The notes: generated from the sequence alone by a model not told the origin. A stretch of DNA of 17,581 nucleotides from CAZFCK01 sp964517355 (GCA_964517355.1 CAZFCK010000094.1:1-17581), one strand, 5' to 3'; numbered from the stretch's first letter, positions 6,480 to 14,094 are shown. Made by a program: numbers and translations.

Positions 6480-6968
6480 ATGGCCCTGAATATGAAACGC
6501 GGCGGTTTGCTGGCCGAGATCAACGTCACACCCTTTGTCGACGTCATGCTTGTTTTGCTGATCATTTTCATGGTCACCGCGCCCATGCTGGAGCAAGGCC
6601 TTGAAGTTGATCTGCCCACAACCCGCACCGTTGAATCTCTCCCTTCTGACAGCGACCACATGGTGCTCACCGTGCGCAAGGACGGGGCGCTTTATCTTGA
6701 CGAATACGCCGTGCCCTTTGAGGAACTCGGCGGCCACGTGCAGCGTCTGGTCACGGACAAGCGCAAGTCCTTGTTTCTGCGCGCCGACAAGGAAGTTCCC
6801 TATGGATTGGTCGTCAGCGTCATGGGCGAACTGAAACAGGCCGGCGTGGACAAGCTTGGCGTCGTGGCGGAACGGGACATGGAAATTGAAGTTCCGGCGC
6901 AACAGGGTGCCAAGACACCTGCGCCCACCAACGCTAAACAGGGCGGCAACGCTGCCGCCGGGCAATAA
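6480..6968 (+). CDS. tolR: TolR, ExbD/TolR-family subunit
   Basis: A 162-residue inner-membrane protein with a short cytoplasmic N-terminus, one membrane helix (about 19-37) and a periplasmic domain. The helix carries the conserved aspartate D21 in NVTPFVDVMLVLLIIF, the proton-carrying residue in this family. The periplasmic part (about 60-140) follows the TolR/ExbD pattern, with MVLTVRKDGALYLD and FLRADKEVPYGLVVSVMGELKQAGV. The C-terminus is extended by about 20 Ala/Gly/Pro-rich residues (TPAPTNAKQGGNAAAGQ). The ATG has GGAG 5 bases upstream. The tolA-like gene starts 20 bases after the stop; the spacer includes a small CCGGC-TTTA-GCCGG stem. Confidence 0.94.
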   Translation: MALNMKRGGLLAEINVTPFVDVMLVLLIIFMVTAPMLEQGLEVDLPTTRTVESLPSDSDHMVLTVRKDGALYLDEYAVPFEELGGHVQRLVTDKRKSLFLRADKEVPYGLVVSVMGELKQAGVDKLGVVAERDMEIEVPAQQGAKTPAPTNAKQGGNAAAGQ

Positions 6969-6988
6969 ACCGGCTTTAGCCGGATCGG

Positions 6989-8074
6989 ATGGACGCGTCC
7001 ATGGTGCGCGTGTCAAGTTATGTTCTCTCCGTTTTGCTCCACATCTGTGTGTTGGGGTTCGCTTTGTACTGGCCAATGAGCCAGCGGCAAATCGATCTGA
7101 ATATCCCCATCTACGAGGTGGACCTTGTGACCCTGGCTGGAGTGCCGGGAAAACCCGGCGATCCGGGCGATCCAGGACCCGGAAAAACGCCCCAGGTCAA
7201 AGCCCAGGCAAAACCCGCGGCTCCAGCGCAACCTGAGGCGAAGGAACCGCCCAAGCTCGAACCCAAGGCCCCGCAAACCGCTCTCCCCGCACAGCCGGTA
7301 AAACCCGCGCAGCCGGTGGAAGAACCGGTGCAACCTGCGCCTCCTCCTGAAAAGGGCAAGGATATCAGCGAGAAAAAAATGGCGCCGCAAAAGCCCACGC
7401 CCAAGGAAAAGCCCAAGCCCGCGGAGGCCCAAAAACCCGAACCCAAAAAGCAACCGGCAAAGACGGAACCTGAACCAAAGAAAAAAGAACCGCCCAAGAA
7501 AAGCGTGGCCCAGGAAGTCAAGCCTGCCAAGCCGAAATCGAAAAACGCCGCCGTCGCCAAACCTGAGCAGCAGAAACAGGCGCAGCCGACCAAGGAGCAA
7601 ATCTTGGCCCAGGCCCTGCAAGCAGCGCAAAAAGACGCCGCTAAACAGGAAAAGCAGGATCGCGACGTGCTCGCGCGTGAACTGGCCGAATTGCGGGATT
7701 CGGTCGCCGGAAGCGGCGGAACTGGTCCCGGCACAGGTACCGGCACTCCCGACGGCGCCGGCGGACAGGGAGGACAAGGGGGGCTGGGCGGACAGGCCGG
7801 CGCTTACCTGCGCGCCGTCGCACAGATCGTTAAAGACAGATGGAGCTTCCCCAATCTGGACAACAGCCGCGTGCTATCAGCACAGATCGAGATTCGCCTG
7901 AGCAATAAAGGCGATATACTTGATTCACAGCTCATCGTTTCTTCAGGCCGCGACGATTTTGACGCTTCAACCCTCAAAGCCGTCGCCGAAGCACAACAAT
8001 TCAATATGTTGCCCGCACCGCCACGCGGACTGAACGTCATACGCATCAACTTCAACTCGCAAGAGCTCCGGTAG
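6989..8074 (+). CDS. tolA: TolA-like protein with TonB-type C-terminal domain
   Basis: A 361-residue protein anchored in the inner membrane by one helix (about 9-28) and predicted to span the periplasm, linking the TolQR motor to TolB/Pal. A short G-X-Y stretch (GVPGKPGDPGDPGPG, about 51-65) precedes a long Pro/Lys/Ala/Glu-rich region (to about 200). Then come a Gln/Ala/Lys helix (about 201-238), a glycine-rich hinge (about 240-270) and a C-terminal TonB/TolA III-like domain (about 272-361: VKDRWSFPNL, AQIEIRLSNKGDI, SGRDDFDASTLKAVAEA). E. coli TolA has a mainly helical Ala/Lys stalk, so the proline-rich stalk here looks more like TonB. Position between tolR and tolB supports TolA. The ATG at 6989 has only a weak GGA-type ribosome binding site; a second ATG at 7001 is possible. 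Confidence 0.88.
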   Translation: MDASMVRVSSYVLSVLLHICVLGFALYWPMSQRQIDLNIPIYEVDLVTLAGVPGKPGDPGDPGPGKTPQVKAQAKPAAPAQPEAKEPPKLEPKAPQTALPAQPVKPAQPVEEPVQPAPPPEKGKDISEKKMAPQKPTPKEKPKPAEAQKPEPKKQPAKTEPEPKKKEPPKKSVAQEVKPAKPKSKNAAVAKPEQQKQAQPTKEQILAQALQAAQKDAAKQEKQDRDVLARELAELRDSVAGSGGTGPGTGTGTPDGAGGQGGQGGLGGQAGAYLRAVAQIVKDRWSFPNLDNSRVLSAQIEIRLSNKGDILDSQLIVSSGRDDFDASTLKAVAEAQQFNMLPAPPRGLNVIRINFNSQELR

Positions 8075-8083
8075 GGAAACGCC

Positions 8084-9379
8084 ATGCCACGCTTGCTTAA
8101 ATTGCTGGCCTTGATCGCAACACTACTTGCGGCTACCGCCCCCAGAGTATGGGGGCAAGCCGTGACCATCGATATCTACGGCCCCGGCCAAAGCCGCATG
8201 AACATGGCCCTGGCGCAGCCCCTGGGCGCGGGAAGCGCCGCGCCCCCCGCCGCTTCGCGGGAACTGCAACAGCTTTTGCAGCAAAATCTTTCCATGCTGC
8301 CTTTTCTCGAACTGGTTCCCTCCCATGCCGTCATCGGCGGGGACACGCTTGCCGGGTACACTATCGACTCCGTTGATTTTAAAAGATTTCAGCTGGTAGG
8401 CGCCGACTTGCTGCTGACCACGGGCTGGACCCAGGACGCCGCGGGCGTCGAGTTGCGCGTGTTCCAGGTCTTTACCCGCCAATTGCTGGTAGGTAAAAGC
8501 TACAGCGACCTGAGCCCCGGAAAGCTGCCCGAAGTGGCGGACCGGTTTTGTGAAGCCTTGATGGAAAAACTCACCGGACATGGTGAATTTTTCCGCTCAA
8601 CCTTGGCGATTGTGAGAAAGCAGGGTGAAAACAAAAACATATTCACCGTGCGCCCCACAGGACGTAACCTGCGGCAAATCACCAACCTCAAGGGCTACTG
8701 CCTTTCACCGGCGTGGTCCAACGACGGCAGGTACATCGCCTTCACTTACATCGACGACAGAAAGCATTCCCTGGGCGTTGCGGACCTGCAAACCGGCAAC
8801 ATCACCACCCGTTCCTACCAGGGGCGCTCCGTCATCAGCCCCTCCTTCACAGCGGGCAACAAAATCGCCCTGGCCATGTCCGAAGGCGAAAACACGGATA
8901 TTTTTCTCCTGGACAACGCCTTGCAAGTTGAACGCACAATTATTAAAAGCAACAGTATTGATGTTTCCCCCACTTTCGACAGAGGAGGGAGCACACTGGC
9001 GTTCGTCTCCGACCGGTTCGGCGGCCCGCAGATTTTCGTGTCCGCCGGCGGCGGCGCAAATCGCGTGACGTACGAGGGCTCTTACAACACCGATCCCTCG
9101 CTGAGCCCGGACGGCGACAAAGTGGTTTTCACCCGCCGCATGTCCGCGGGCTACCGCATTTTCGTGTTGGACTTGAACAGCGGCCAGGAGCAGCAGATAA
9201 CTTTCGGTCCCGGCAACGATGAACAACCAGCCTTTGCTCCCGACGGGTATTTCGTGGCGTTCACTTCTACGCGGGAAGGCGGCCGGCAGATTTATCTGAC
9301 CACCCGCCACGGCGATACGCCCGTCAAAGTGAACACCGGAGGCGAAGGCAGCTTTCCCGCCTGGGGCCTCACGGATTAA
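8084..9379 (+). CDS. tolB: TolB, periplasmic beta-propeller protein
   Basis: A 431-residue periplasmic protein, the normal TolB length, that cycles between Pal and TolA during outer-membrane constriction. It has a Sec signal peptide (MPRLLKLLALIATLLAATA, cleavage near VWG/QA at residue 25). An N-terminal domain covers about 26-165 (VTIDIYGPG..., SMLPFLELVPS). The C-terminal propeller blades each carry the TolB-type SPxWSxDGxxIAF pattern: SPAWSNDGRYIAFTY, SPTFDRGGSTLAFVSDR, DPSLSPDGDKVVFTRR, QPAFAPDGYFVAFTSTR and a final FPAWGL. It starts 9 bases after the tolA stop, with AGGGA as ribosome binding site, so it is in the same operon. No terminator is visible directly after it. Confidence 0.95.
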   Translation: MPRLLKLLALIATLLAATAPRVWGQAVTIDIYGPGQSRMNMALAQPLGAGSAAPPAASRELQQLLQQNLSMLPFLELVPSHAVIGGDTLAGYTIDSVDFKRFQLVGADLLLTTGWTQDAAGVELRVFQVFTRQLLVGKSYSDLSPGKLPEVADRFCEALMEKLTGHGEFFRSTLAIVRKQGENKNIFTVRPTGRNLRQITNLKGYCLSPAWSNDGRYIAFTYIDDRKHSLGVADLQTGNITTRSYQGRSVISPSFTAGNKIALAMSEGENTDIFLLDNALQVERTIIKSNSIDVSPTFDRGGSTLAFVSDRFGGPQIFVSAGGGANRVTYEGSYNTDPSLSPDGDKVVFTRRMSAGYRIFVLDLNSGQEQQITFGPGNDEQPAFAPDGYFVAFTSTREGGRQIYLTTRHGDTPVKVNTGGEGSFPAWGLTD

Positions 9380-9402
9380 TTTCGAACATCACCGCGCTCC
9401 CC

Positions 9403-9431
9403 TTGACAAGGGTGCGCGGCTAACGCATAGA
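9403..9431 (+). promoter_or_regulatory. Candidate promoter for pal
   Basis: A perfect -35, TTGACA (9403-9408), is followed after 17 bases by CATAGA (9426-9431), a weaker -10; TAGAGT at 9428 with a 19-base spacer is the alternative. It lies just past the tolB stop and would give pal its own transcript with a leader of about 180 bases. Confidence 0.45.
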
Positions 9432-9444
9432 GTGCCATCAATTT

Positions 9445-9549
9445 GCGGGGCGCCCCGCGCATGGACCGTGGATCGGTACCAGGGCAGGCTTACCGTACTA
9501 CACGATTCATATTCGCGCGCTCCGCACCGCCGAAGTTCGTACTTCCGGC
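9445..9549 (+). promoter_or_regulatory. Structured leader upstream of pal
   Basis: Between tolB and pal are 239 non-coding bases. They include the perfect palindrome GCGGGGCGCCCCGC (9445-9458) and a hairpin at 9529-9549 (GCCGAAGT, loop TCGT, ACTT-C-CGGC with one bulged base). Neither is followed by a T run, so they are not obvious terminators. I recognise no known riboswitch. The leader ends in a strong AAGGAGG before pal. Confidence 0.4.
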
Positions 9550-9618
9550 GCTAACACCAACCACTCGCCGTACAGAGAAAGCAAACCCTACGCGCTTTGC
9601 AGCGCAAGGAGGACGACC

Positions 9619-10137
9619 ATGAATTATCGCAATCCGCTTTTGCTGGCCTTGATGCTGTGCTTGTCCCTGGCCCTTGGCACCGGTTGTGCCAAAAAGAACA
9701 TCGATTCGGCCCCCGGCGCCGAAGCTTCGGCCGCCACATCCGGTCAAAACGCCATGACAGAGGCGGAACTTGCCGCCAAAAATCTGGAACAGGCCAAGCG
9801 TGTGATCATGAGCGAGAAAATCTACTTCGCATTCGACAGCTTCTCTCTTTCACCCGAATCCCAGGACGTGCTCAAACGCAAGGCCGACGTGTTGCGCATC
9901 AACCCCGATCTGAAAGTGCTTATTGAGGGCAACACCGACGAACGCGGCACGGAGGAATACAACCTGGCGCTTGGTGAACGCCGCGCCCAGGCCGCCTACA
10001 AGTATCTCGTCCTGCTCGGTGTTTCGACCCAACAGCTGGAAACCATCAGCTACGGCGAGGAACGCCCCGCAGATCCCGGCCACAATGAGCAGGCCTGGGC
10101 CAACAACCGCCGCGACGAATTCCGGCTCGTTTGGTAA
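9619..10137 (+). CDS. pal: Pal, peptidoglycan-associated outer-membrane lipoprotein
   Basis: A 172-residue lipoprotein anchored in the outer membrane that grips peptidoglycan and works with TolB. The signal (MNYRNPLLLALMLCLSLALG) ends at a TGC lipobox, making Cys24 the likely lipidated residue. After a short Ala/Ser linker the OmpA-like domain runs from about 70 to 172. It shows YFAFDSFSLSPESQDVL, the binding motif EGNTDERGTEEYNLALGERRA (Asp and Arg contact diaminopimelate in this family) and the ending YGEERP...NRRDEFRLVW, all typical of Pal rather than OmpA. AAGGAGG lies 7 bases before the ATG. It has a separate candidate promoter and a strong terminator. No cpoB (ybgF) gene follows, unlike in E. 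coli. Confidence 0.96.
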   Translation: MNYRNPLLLALMLCLSLALGTGCAKKNIDSAPGAEASAATSGQNAMTEAELAAKNLEQAKRVIMSEKIYFAFDSFSLSPESQDVLKRKADVLRINPDLKVLIEGNTDERGTEEYNLALGERRAQAAYKYLVLLGVSTQQLETISYGEERPADPGHNEQAWANNRRDEFRLVW

Positions 10138-10163
10138 GCAGCGTCTGATTGCGGAAGATTTAC

Positions 10164-10207
10164 CGGGGGGAAACCTTTTAAATCAAAAGGCTTCCCCCCG
10201 TTTTTTT
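10164..10207 (+). terminator. Strong rho-independent terminator after pal
   Basis: CGGGGGGAA (10164-10172) pairs with TTCCCCCCG (10192-10200), and CCTTTT (10174-10179) with AAAAGG (10185-10190), making one long stem with a single mismatch, then seven Ts (10201-10207). It begins 27 bases after the pal stop. About 130 non-coding bases follow, containing a lesser hairpin, TTCCCC...GGGGAA, at 10241-10258, before the palindromic repeat at 10339. Confidence 0.92.
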
Positions 10208-10338
10208 GTTGGAAAAAATAATTATGAAACCGTCAAAATCTTCCCCGCTAGTGGGGAACGCCCCCCTGGCCCCTCAAACAACGCGATCATCAATTTATTC
10301 ATCTTAACATGCCGTATTGACAAAAAGTTTTGGAGATT

Positions 10339-10380
10339 CTTAAGAACCTTTTTCAAAAGGTTCTTAAGCCGCCGGAGGCA
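10339..10380. repeat. Dispersed palindromic repeat, copy 2 (terminator-like)
   Basis: CTTAAGAACCTTTT (10339-10352) and AAAAGGTTCTTAAG (10355-10368) form a perfect 14-bp stem with almost no loop, followed by CCGCCGGAGGCA. It matches the unit at 43-83 with only a few changes. Both copies lie just beyond the stop of a minus-strand gene (here panB, 42 bases away) in the same orientation, suggesting a shared role as a terminator or mRNA 3' end stabiliser. Confidence 0.8.
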
Positions 10381-10421
10381 TGATTATGCGTGAGGCATGA
10401 TTATTTCGACGTTCATATGCT

Positions 10422-11222
10422 CTACCGGTGAAATGAATGAGCATCGCCGGGAAACACGCCCGACTCGACCTCATCCTTGTACGCTTTGAGCGCGACCTCC
10501 ACATCCTGCGCCAGATTGGCGTAGCGCTTGACAAACTTGGGCACGAAGCGATCGAACAGCCCCAGCACGTCATGCAACACCAGCACCTGGCCATCGCAGT
10601 GGGGTCCCGCGCCGATGCCGATGGTGGGCACGTCCACGGACTCGGTGATCATGGCGGCCACATCCAGGGGCAACGCCTCGAGCACCAGACTGAACACCCC
10701 AGCCTCGGCCAGAGCCTGCGCCTCTTCGAGCAGCACCTTGGTCGCCTGGTCCGATTTGCCCTGCACCTTGAAACCACCCAATTCGGCAATACGCTGGGGG
10801 GTGAGTCCGATGTGCCCCTGCACGGGTATCCCCGCCTTGACCAGCGTGCGCACCTGCTCCAGATAAGCGCCGCCCTCGAACTTCACCGCACGCACGCCGG
10901 CCTCTTTCATCAATCTGCCCGCGTTCAGCAGCGCCAGCTCGGCGCTCGCCTCGTACGTCAAAAAAGGAAGATCTGCCACCACAAGGGCGCGTTGCACGCC
11001 TCTGACAACCGCGGCGCTGTGATGAATCATTTCCTCAATGGTCACTGAAAGGGTGTCGTCGCGTCCCAACATGACCATTCCCAGGGAATCGCCCACCAGA
11101 ACCATGTCCAGGCCGCAACGATCCACCAATTGCGCCGTGGGGTAATCATAGGCCGTGAGCATGGTCAGCTTGCGCACGCCTTTCAAGGCCTTGATGGATG
11201 GGGCGGTCAGCTTGTCTTTCAT
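10422..11222 (-). CDS. panB: 3-methyl-2-oxobutanoate hydroxymethyltransferase (ketopantoate hydroxymethyltransferase)
   Basis: First committed step of pantothenate and CoA synthesis: adds a hydroxymethyl group from 5,10-methylene-tetrahydrofolate to 2-oxoisovalerate, giving ketopantoate. At 266 residues it is the normal length and looks intact. Visible motifs are MLTAYDYPTA (21-30), VGDSLGMVMLG with metal ligand Asp45, ADLPF with Asp84, KFEGG with Glu115, GHIGLTPQ (137-144), the catalytic-type glutamate in LEALP (about 181-185) and TIGIGAG (200-206). The start at 11222 has only a weak upstream GAGGGA, set rather far away. The acetolactate decarboxylase gene ends 105 bases upstream on the same strand, so the two may be cotranscribed. 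panC and panD are not in this window. A palindromic repeat follows. Confidence 0.96.
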   Translation of the reverse strand: MKDKLTAPSIKALKGVRKLTMLTAYDYPTAQLVDRCGLDMVLVGDSLGMVMLGRDDTLSVTIEEMIHHSAAVVRGVQRALVVADLPFLTYEASAELALLNAGRLMKEAGVRAVKFEGGAYLEQVRTLVKAGIPVQGHIGLTPQRIAELGGFKVQGKSDQATKVLLEEAQALAEAGVFSLVLEALPLDVAAMITESVDVPTIGIGAGPHCDGQVLVLHDVLGLFDRFVPKFVKRYANLAQDVEVALKAYKDEVESGVFPGDAHSFHR

Positions 11223-11327
11223 GTCGTTTCACCATCCCTCTGCACGTGATGCATCATCGTTTGAGCCGGTTTACGAAAAGCATTCTCCACACATCATAAT
11301 AGGATAACCAAACATCCTTGAAGACGA

Positions 11328-12107
11328 TCAGCGTTCCACCTTATGCAGCTCATCGCCCGTGACGCCATCCAGCGTGGCCTGCTGAAAACCGCCGTCCTGG
11401 GGCAGGAGCATGGAAAACTGCGGCGTGGCGTCGAGCCAGATATCAAGACTCTGCGCCTGCACATCCAACACGTGCCCCCCGGCCTCATGATCGTTCGTCA
11501 AATAGTGCACGTGCAGACCCGGCACGTTCAGGCCGTTCACCAATTGCGGCATCCAAAACCCGACCAGAACGCCGTGAGTGTCGTCCAGGGTGAATTCCGG
11601 CTGGTCCTTCACGGCCTCGATAAGGGGGGGATACGGTTTTTCCTGTTTTCTCACACTGCGGGTGCGCACCTTGTCGAATCGGCCCTGGGCGCGGATGGCG
11701 TAGATTGTGTTCGGGCGTTGCTCAACAGCTGAGGCAACCAGCTGCGCGAGGTGATCCAAGCTCTTCAACCCATCCACATGGACTAAGAATTCAGGCTCGA
11801 AAAAAGTAACGCAGGCAAAAGGGGTCTCCATGATATCCTGAACCTGCTTCACGCTGCCGTCGCCGCGAACCTGGTACACTTCTCCGTCCAGAACCACCAT
11901 TTCCCCGTCAAGAGCCTGAAAGGTTCCCAATCCGGTATCGCCACGCTGTTTCAAGGCGCCTATGGAGATGCCCCCGTCGTATATTCCTTGGAGCAGAGAC
12001 TCGATGGTCGCGACCTGATAAAGGGTCTCCCGCATGGGCTCCTGCGCCGCGCTCAACGCGGGAAGAAAAAGCAGGGCCAACGTCCAACCCATAACGATGT
12101 TGCGCAT
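11328..12107 (-). CDS. Exported alpha-acetolactate decarboxylase
   Basis: Converts 2-acetolactate to acetoin and CO2. The 259-residue product shows the family core GTFQALDGEMVVLDGEVYQV (61-80), an RAQGRFDKVRTRS arginine region (139-151), the three zinc-binding histidines in HVHYLTNDHEAGGH (199, 201, 212, with the spacing of the Brevibacillus enzyme) and a catalytic-type Glu253 in GDELHK. The N-terminus MRNIVMGWTLALLFLPALSA is a Sec signal peptide with likely cleavage near residue 21, so the enzyme should be periplasmic. The secreted Brevibacillus brevis enzyme gives precedent. AAGGAGG sits 6 bases before the ATG at 12107. No acetolactate synthase gene is nearby, and the downstream neighbour is panB. 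I give no symbol because budA, alsD and aldB are all used. Confidence 0.9.
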   Translation of the reverse strand: MRNIVMGWTLALLFLPALSAAQEPMRETLYQVATIESLLQGIYDGGISIGALKQRGDTGLGTFQALDGEMVVLDGEVYQVRGDGSVKQVQDIMETPFACVTFFEPEFLVHVDGLKSLDHLAQLVASAVEQRPNTIYAIRAQGRFDKVRTRSVRKQEKPYPPLIEAVKDQPEFTLDDTHGVLVGFWMPQLVNGLNVPGLHVHYLTNDHEAGGHVLDVQAQSLDIWLDATPQFSMLLPQDGGFQQATLDGVTGDELHKVER

Positions 12108-12246
12108 TATTCCTCCTTACGGTCAGGGAAGTTCGTCCAACCAAGGAAAAACCATCGCACCATGGGCGGTTGCTGGCAAGAAGAGATTCCACCTTTTCCG
12201 GTGGTAAGAGGCACGAATCGAAACAACCATGCGTACAATCAGTCCG

Positions 12247-12293
12247 AAAAAGACGATCCGCCGCATAGCGGAAGTAGCTCACACATGCGGCGG
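12247..12293 (-). terminator. Rho-independent terminator after the TrpXYZ-like ABC operon
   Basis: On the minus strand CCGCCGCAT (12293-12285) pairs perfectly with ATGCGGCGG (12266-12258) around an 18-base loop, and the sequence then runs ATCGTCTTTTT. It starts 37 bases past the ATPase stop. A second small stem, CCACC-TTTTCC-GGTGG, at 12189-12204 lies between this and the decarboxylase gene and may belong to that gene's leader. I found no clear promoter in the 222-base spacer. Confidence 0.72.
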
Positions 12294-12329
12294 CAACGCC
12301 ACGGTGCGGAACATGGAAAGAGGCGCGTC

Positions 12330-13124
12330 TCAGCCCAGCAATAAGCGATCCGAGGCCAGCTCCTCGCCGCGCAGGGAGTGGAAGCGTTCCAGAAGGTCGT
12401 CCACTGTCAGGTTCTTCTTCTCTTCGCCTTCAATATCAAAGATGATTTCCCCCTGATGCAGCATCACCAGCCTGTTGCCGTGGGTGATGGCCTGGTGCAT
12501 GTTGTGCGTCACCATGAGCGTGGTCAGGGTCTGCTCCTCGACGATCTGCTGGGTCAAGGACATGATTTGCAAAGCTGTCTTGGGGTCCAGGGCGGCTGTG
12601 TGCTCGTCCAGGAGCAACAGATAGGGGCGTACGAGCGTTGCCATGAGCATTGTCAGGGCTTGACGCTGCCCTCCGGAGAGCAGCCCCACCTTGTCCTGCA
12701 ATCTGTTTTCCAGCCCCAATCCGATCTTGGACAATTGTTCACGAAAAAGATCCCGATCCTGCTTTTTCACGCCTCTGGACAGGCCGCGACGCTTGCCGCG
12801 CAAATGGGCCAGGGCCAGATTCTCCTCAATAGTCATGGAGGCGCAGGTTCCTTTCAGCGGATCCTGGAAAACCCTGCCGATGAAGCGCGCCCGCTTGTAC
12901 TCGGGCCAGGAGGTCACATCGTTTTCCGCCAGCACAAGCCTTCCGGAATCAGGTGCGAAGCTTCCGGCGACGCAGCTGAGCATGGTGGATTTGCCCGCGC
13001 CGTTGGAGCCGATAATGCTTATGAAATCGCCCCGCTCCACTATCAGGTTCAGATCTTTCAGGGCCAGCACCTCGTTGATGGTGCCCTTATTGAAATATTT
13101 CGTCACCCTTTGCAAAATCAGCAT
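12330..13124 (-). CDS. ABC transporter ATP-binding protein, COG1101 type (TrpZ-like)
   Basis: Cytoplasmic ATPase of the importer encoded with the next two genes, 264 residues. It carries Walker A GSNGAGKS (39-46), Q-loop VFQDP (about 85-89), signature LSGGQRQ (149-155), Walker B LLLLDEHTAALDP (169-181) and the H-loop VTHNMHQA (about 205). DEH in place of the usual DEP after Walker B is normal for this family. The ATG lies inside the end of the permease gene (7-base overlap, ATGCTGA), so translation is coupled. It is the last gene of the operon, with a terminator downstream. Relatives in streptococci (TrpXYZ) are linked to tryptophan, but ligands vary and nothing here proves one. Confidence 0.88.
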   Translation of the reverse strand: MLILQRVTKYFNKGTINEVLALKDLNLIVERGDFISIIGSNGAGKSTMLSCVAGSFAPDSGRLVLAENDVTSWPEYKRARFIGRVFQDPLKGTCASMTIEENLALAHLRGKRRGLSRGVKKQDRDLFREQLSKIGLGLENRLQDKVGLLSGGQRQALTMLMATLVRPYLLLLDEHTAALDPKTALQIMSLTQQIVEEQTLTTLMVTHNMHQAITHGNRLVMLHQGEIIFDIEGEEKKNLTVDDLLERFHSLRGEELASDRLLLG

Positions 13125-14020
13125 TTCTTGCGGAACCTCTGCTTGAGCTGGGGGGAAACCAGGGCGATAACCACCAGCAGGGCGGTAATCAAGTTCAAGT
13201 CACTGGGCGTAAAGGAAAAAGCGCCCAGCTTCAGCGACAAGGCCAGAGCTATGGCCAGCCGGTACACCACGGAGCCGAGCACCGCGGCCAGCACATGGCG
13301 CATGACGCCGCGCTGGCCGAAAACCGTTTCGCCGACAATGACAGAAGCCAGCCCCGCAACAATAGTGCCCACGCCCATGTTCACATCGGCCGCGCCCTGG
13401 TTCTGCGAAACCAAAGCCCCGCTGAAGGCCACGAACGCATTGGAAAGTCCCACGCCGAAAATAATGATGGAATGGGTGTTCACGCCCTGGCTGGTGATCA
13501 TTTGCGGGTTGTCGCCCGTGGCCAGCAGGCTTTGCCCCAACTCGGTGTGCAGAAACCAGATGAGCAGGATCATGGCGCCGAAGGCCACCAGCCCGAAAAG
13601 CACGGTGGTGCCCCATTGCGGCGGCAGGCCCGTGCTTTTCCAAAAACCCATCCAGGCGTCCAGGACCGTGGGTTTGCCCAAAAGCGAGATGTTGGGCCGC
13701 CCCATAATCCGAATGTTCACGGAATACAGGGCGATCATGGTCAAAATGGATGCCAGCAAATGCAGGATCTTGAACTTGGTGTTCAGGATGCCCGTCACCA
13801 TGCCCGCCACGAATCCGGCGCAAGTGGCCAGTATGAGGGAAAGCACGGGATGCATGCCGCTGGTGATGGCCACCGAGGAGACGGCGGCGCCCAGAGGCAG
13901 GCTGCCGTCCACCGTCAAATCCGGGAAATCCAGAACCCTGAACGTGAGATACACGCCCAGGACCATCAAGCCGTACACAAACCCTTGTTCCAGGGCGCCG
14001 TAAAACGCATACCAGGTCAT
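13118..14020 (-). CDS. ABC transporter permease, COG4120 type (TrpY-like)
   Basis: Inner-membrane subunit, 300 residues from the ATG at 14020. It resembles branched-chain amino-acid permeases (LivH): an early GLMVLGVYLTFRVLDFPDLTVDGSL stretch, a GILNTKFKILHLLASILTMIALYSVNIRIMG core and a loop ELGQSLLATGDNPQM that is the ATPase-contact region of this family. There are about eight or nine hydrophobic segments. A TTG nine bases further upstream (14029) is also possible; I prefer the ATG with GGGGC before it. It follows the binding-protein gene after about 74 bases, a gap typical of systems that make more binding protein than membrane parts, and overlaps the ATPase by 7 bases. Confidence 0.88.
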   Translation of the reverse strand: MTWYAFYGALEQGFVYGLMVLGVYLTFRVLDFPDLTVDGSLPLGAAVSSVAITSGMHPVLSLILATCAGFVAGMVTGILNTKFKILHLLASILTMIALYSVNIRIMGRPNISLLGKPTVLDAWMGFWKSTGLPPQWGTTVLFGLVAFGAMILLIWFLHTELGQSLLATGDNPQMITSQGVNTHSIIIFGVGLSNAFVAFSGALVSQNQGAADVNMGVGTIVAGLASVIVGETVFGQRGVMRHVLAAVLGSVVYRLAIALALSLKLGAFSFTPSDLNLITALLVVIALVSPQLKQRFRKKC

Positions 14021-14094
14021 AAGCCCCAACAGCCCCCAGCCGTATGCCGCGCCGCGAGGCGGAAGCGTTCACACTGCGGAATCACGAAAGGCCC

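Noticed and set aside
7013..7777. A Leu/Phe/Arg-rich frame on the minus strand that looks membrane-like
   Set aside because: It is the reverse complement of the Pro/Lys-rich tolA stalk, which automatically yields such a composition; no start signal.
5639..8074. ExbB-ExbD-TonB system
   Set aside because: The motor genes could suit Exb/Ton, but tolB and pal directly downstream make Tol-Pal the better reading.
12378..14003. A 541-codon open frame on the plus strand
   Set aside because: It lies antisense across the ABC ATPase and permease genes, has no family motifs and reflects codon bias of the real minus-strand genes, whose motifs and overlap are clear.
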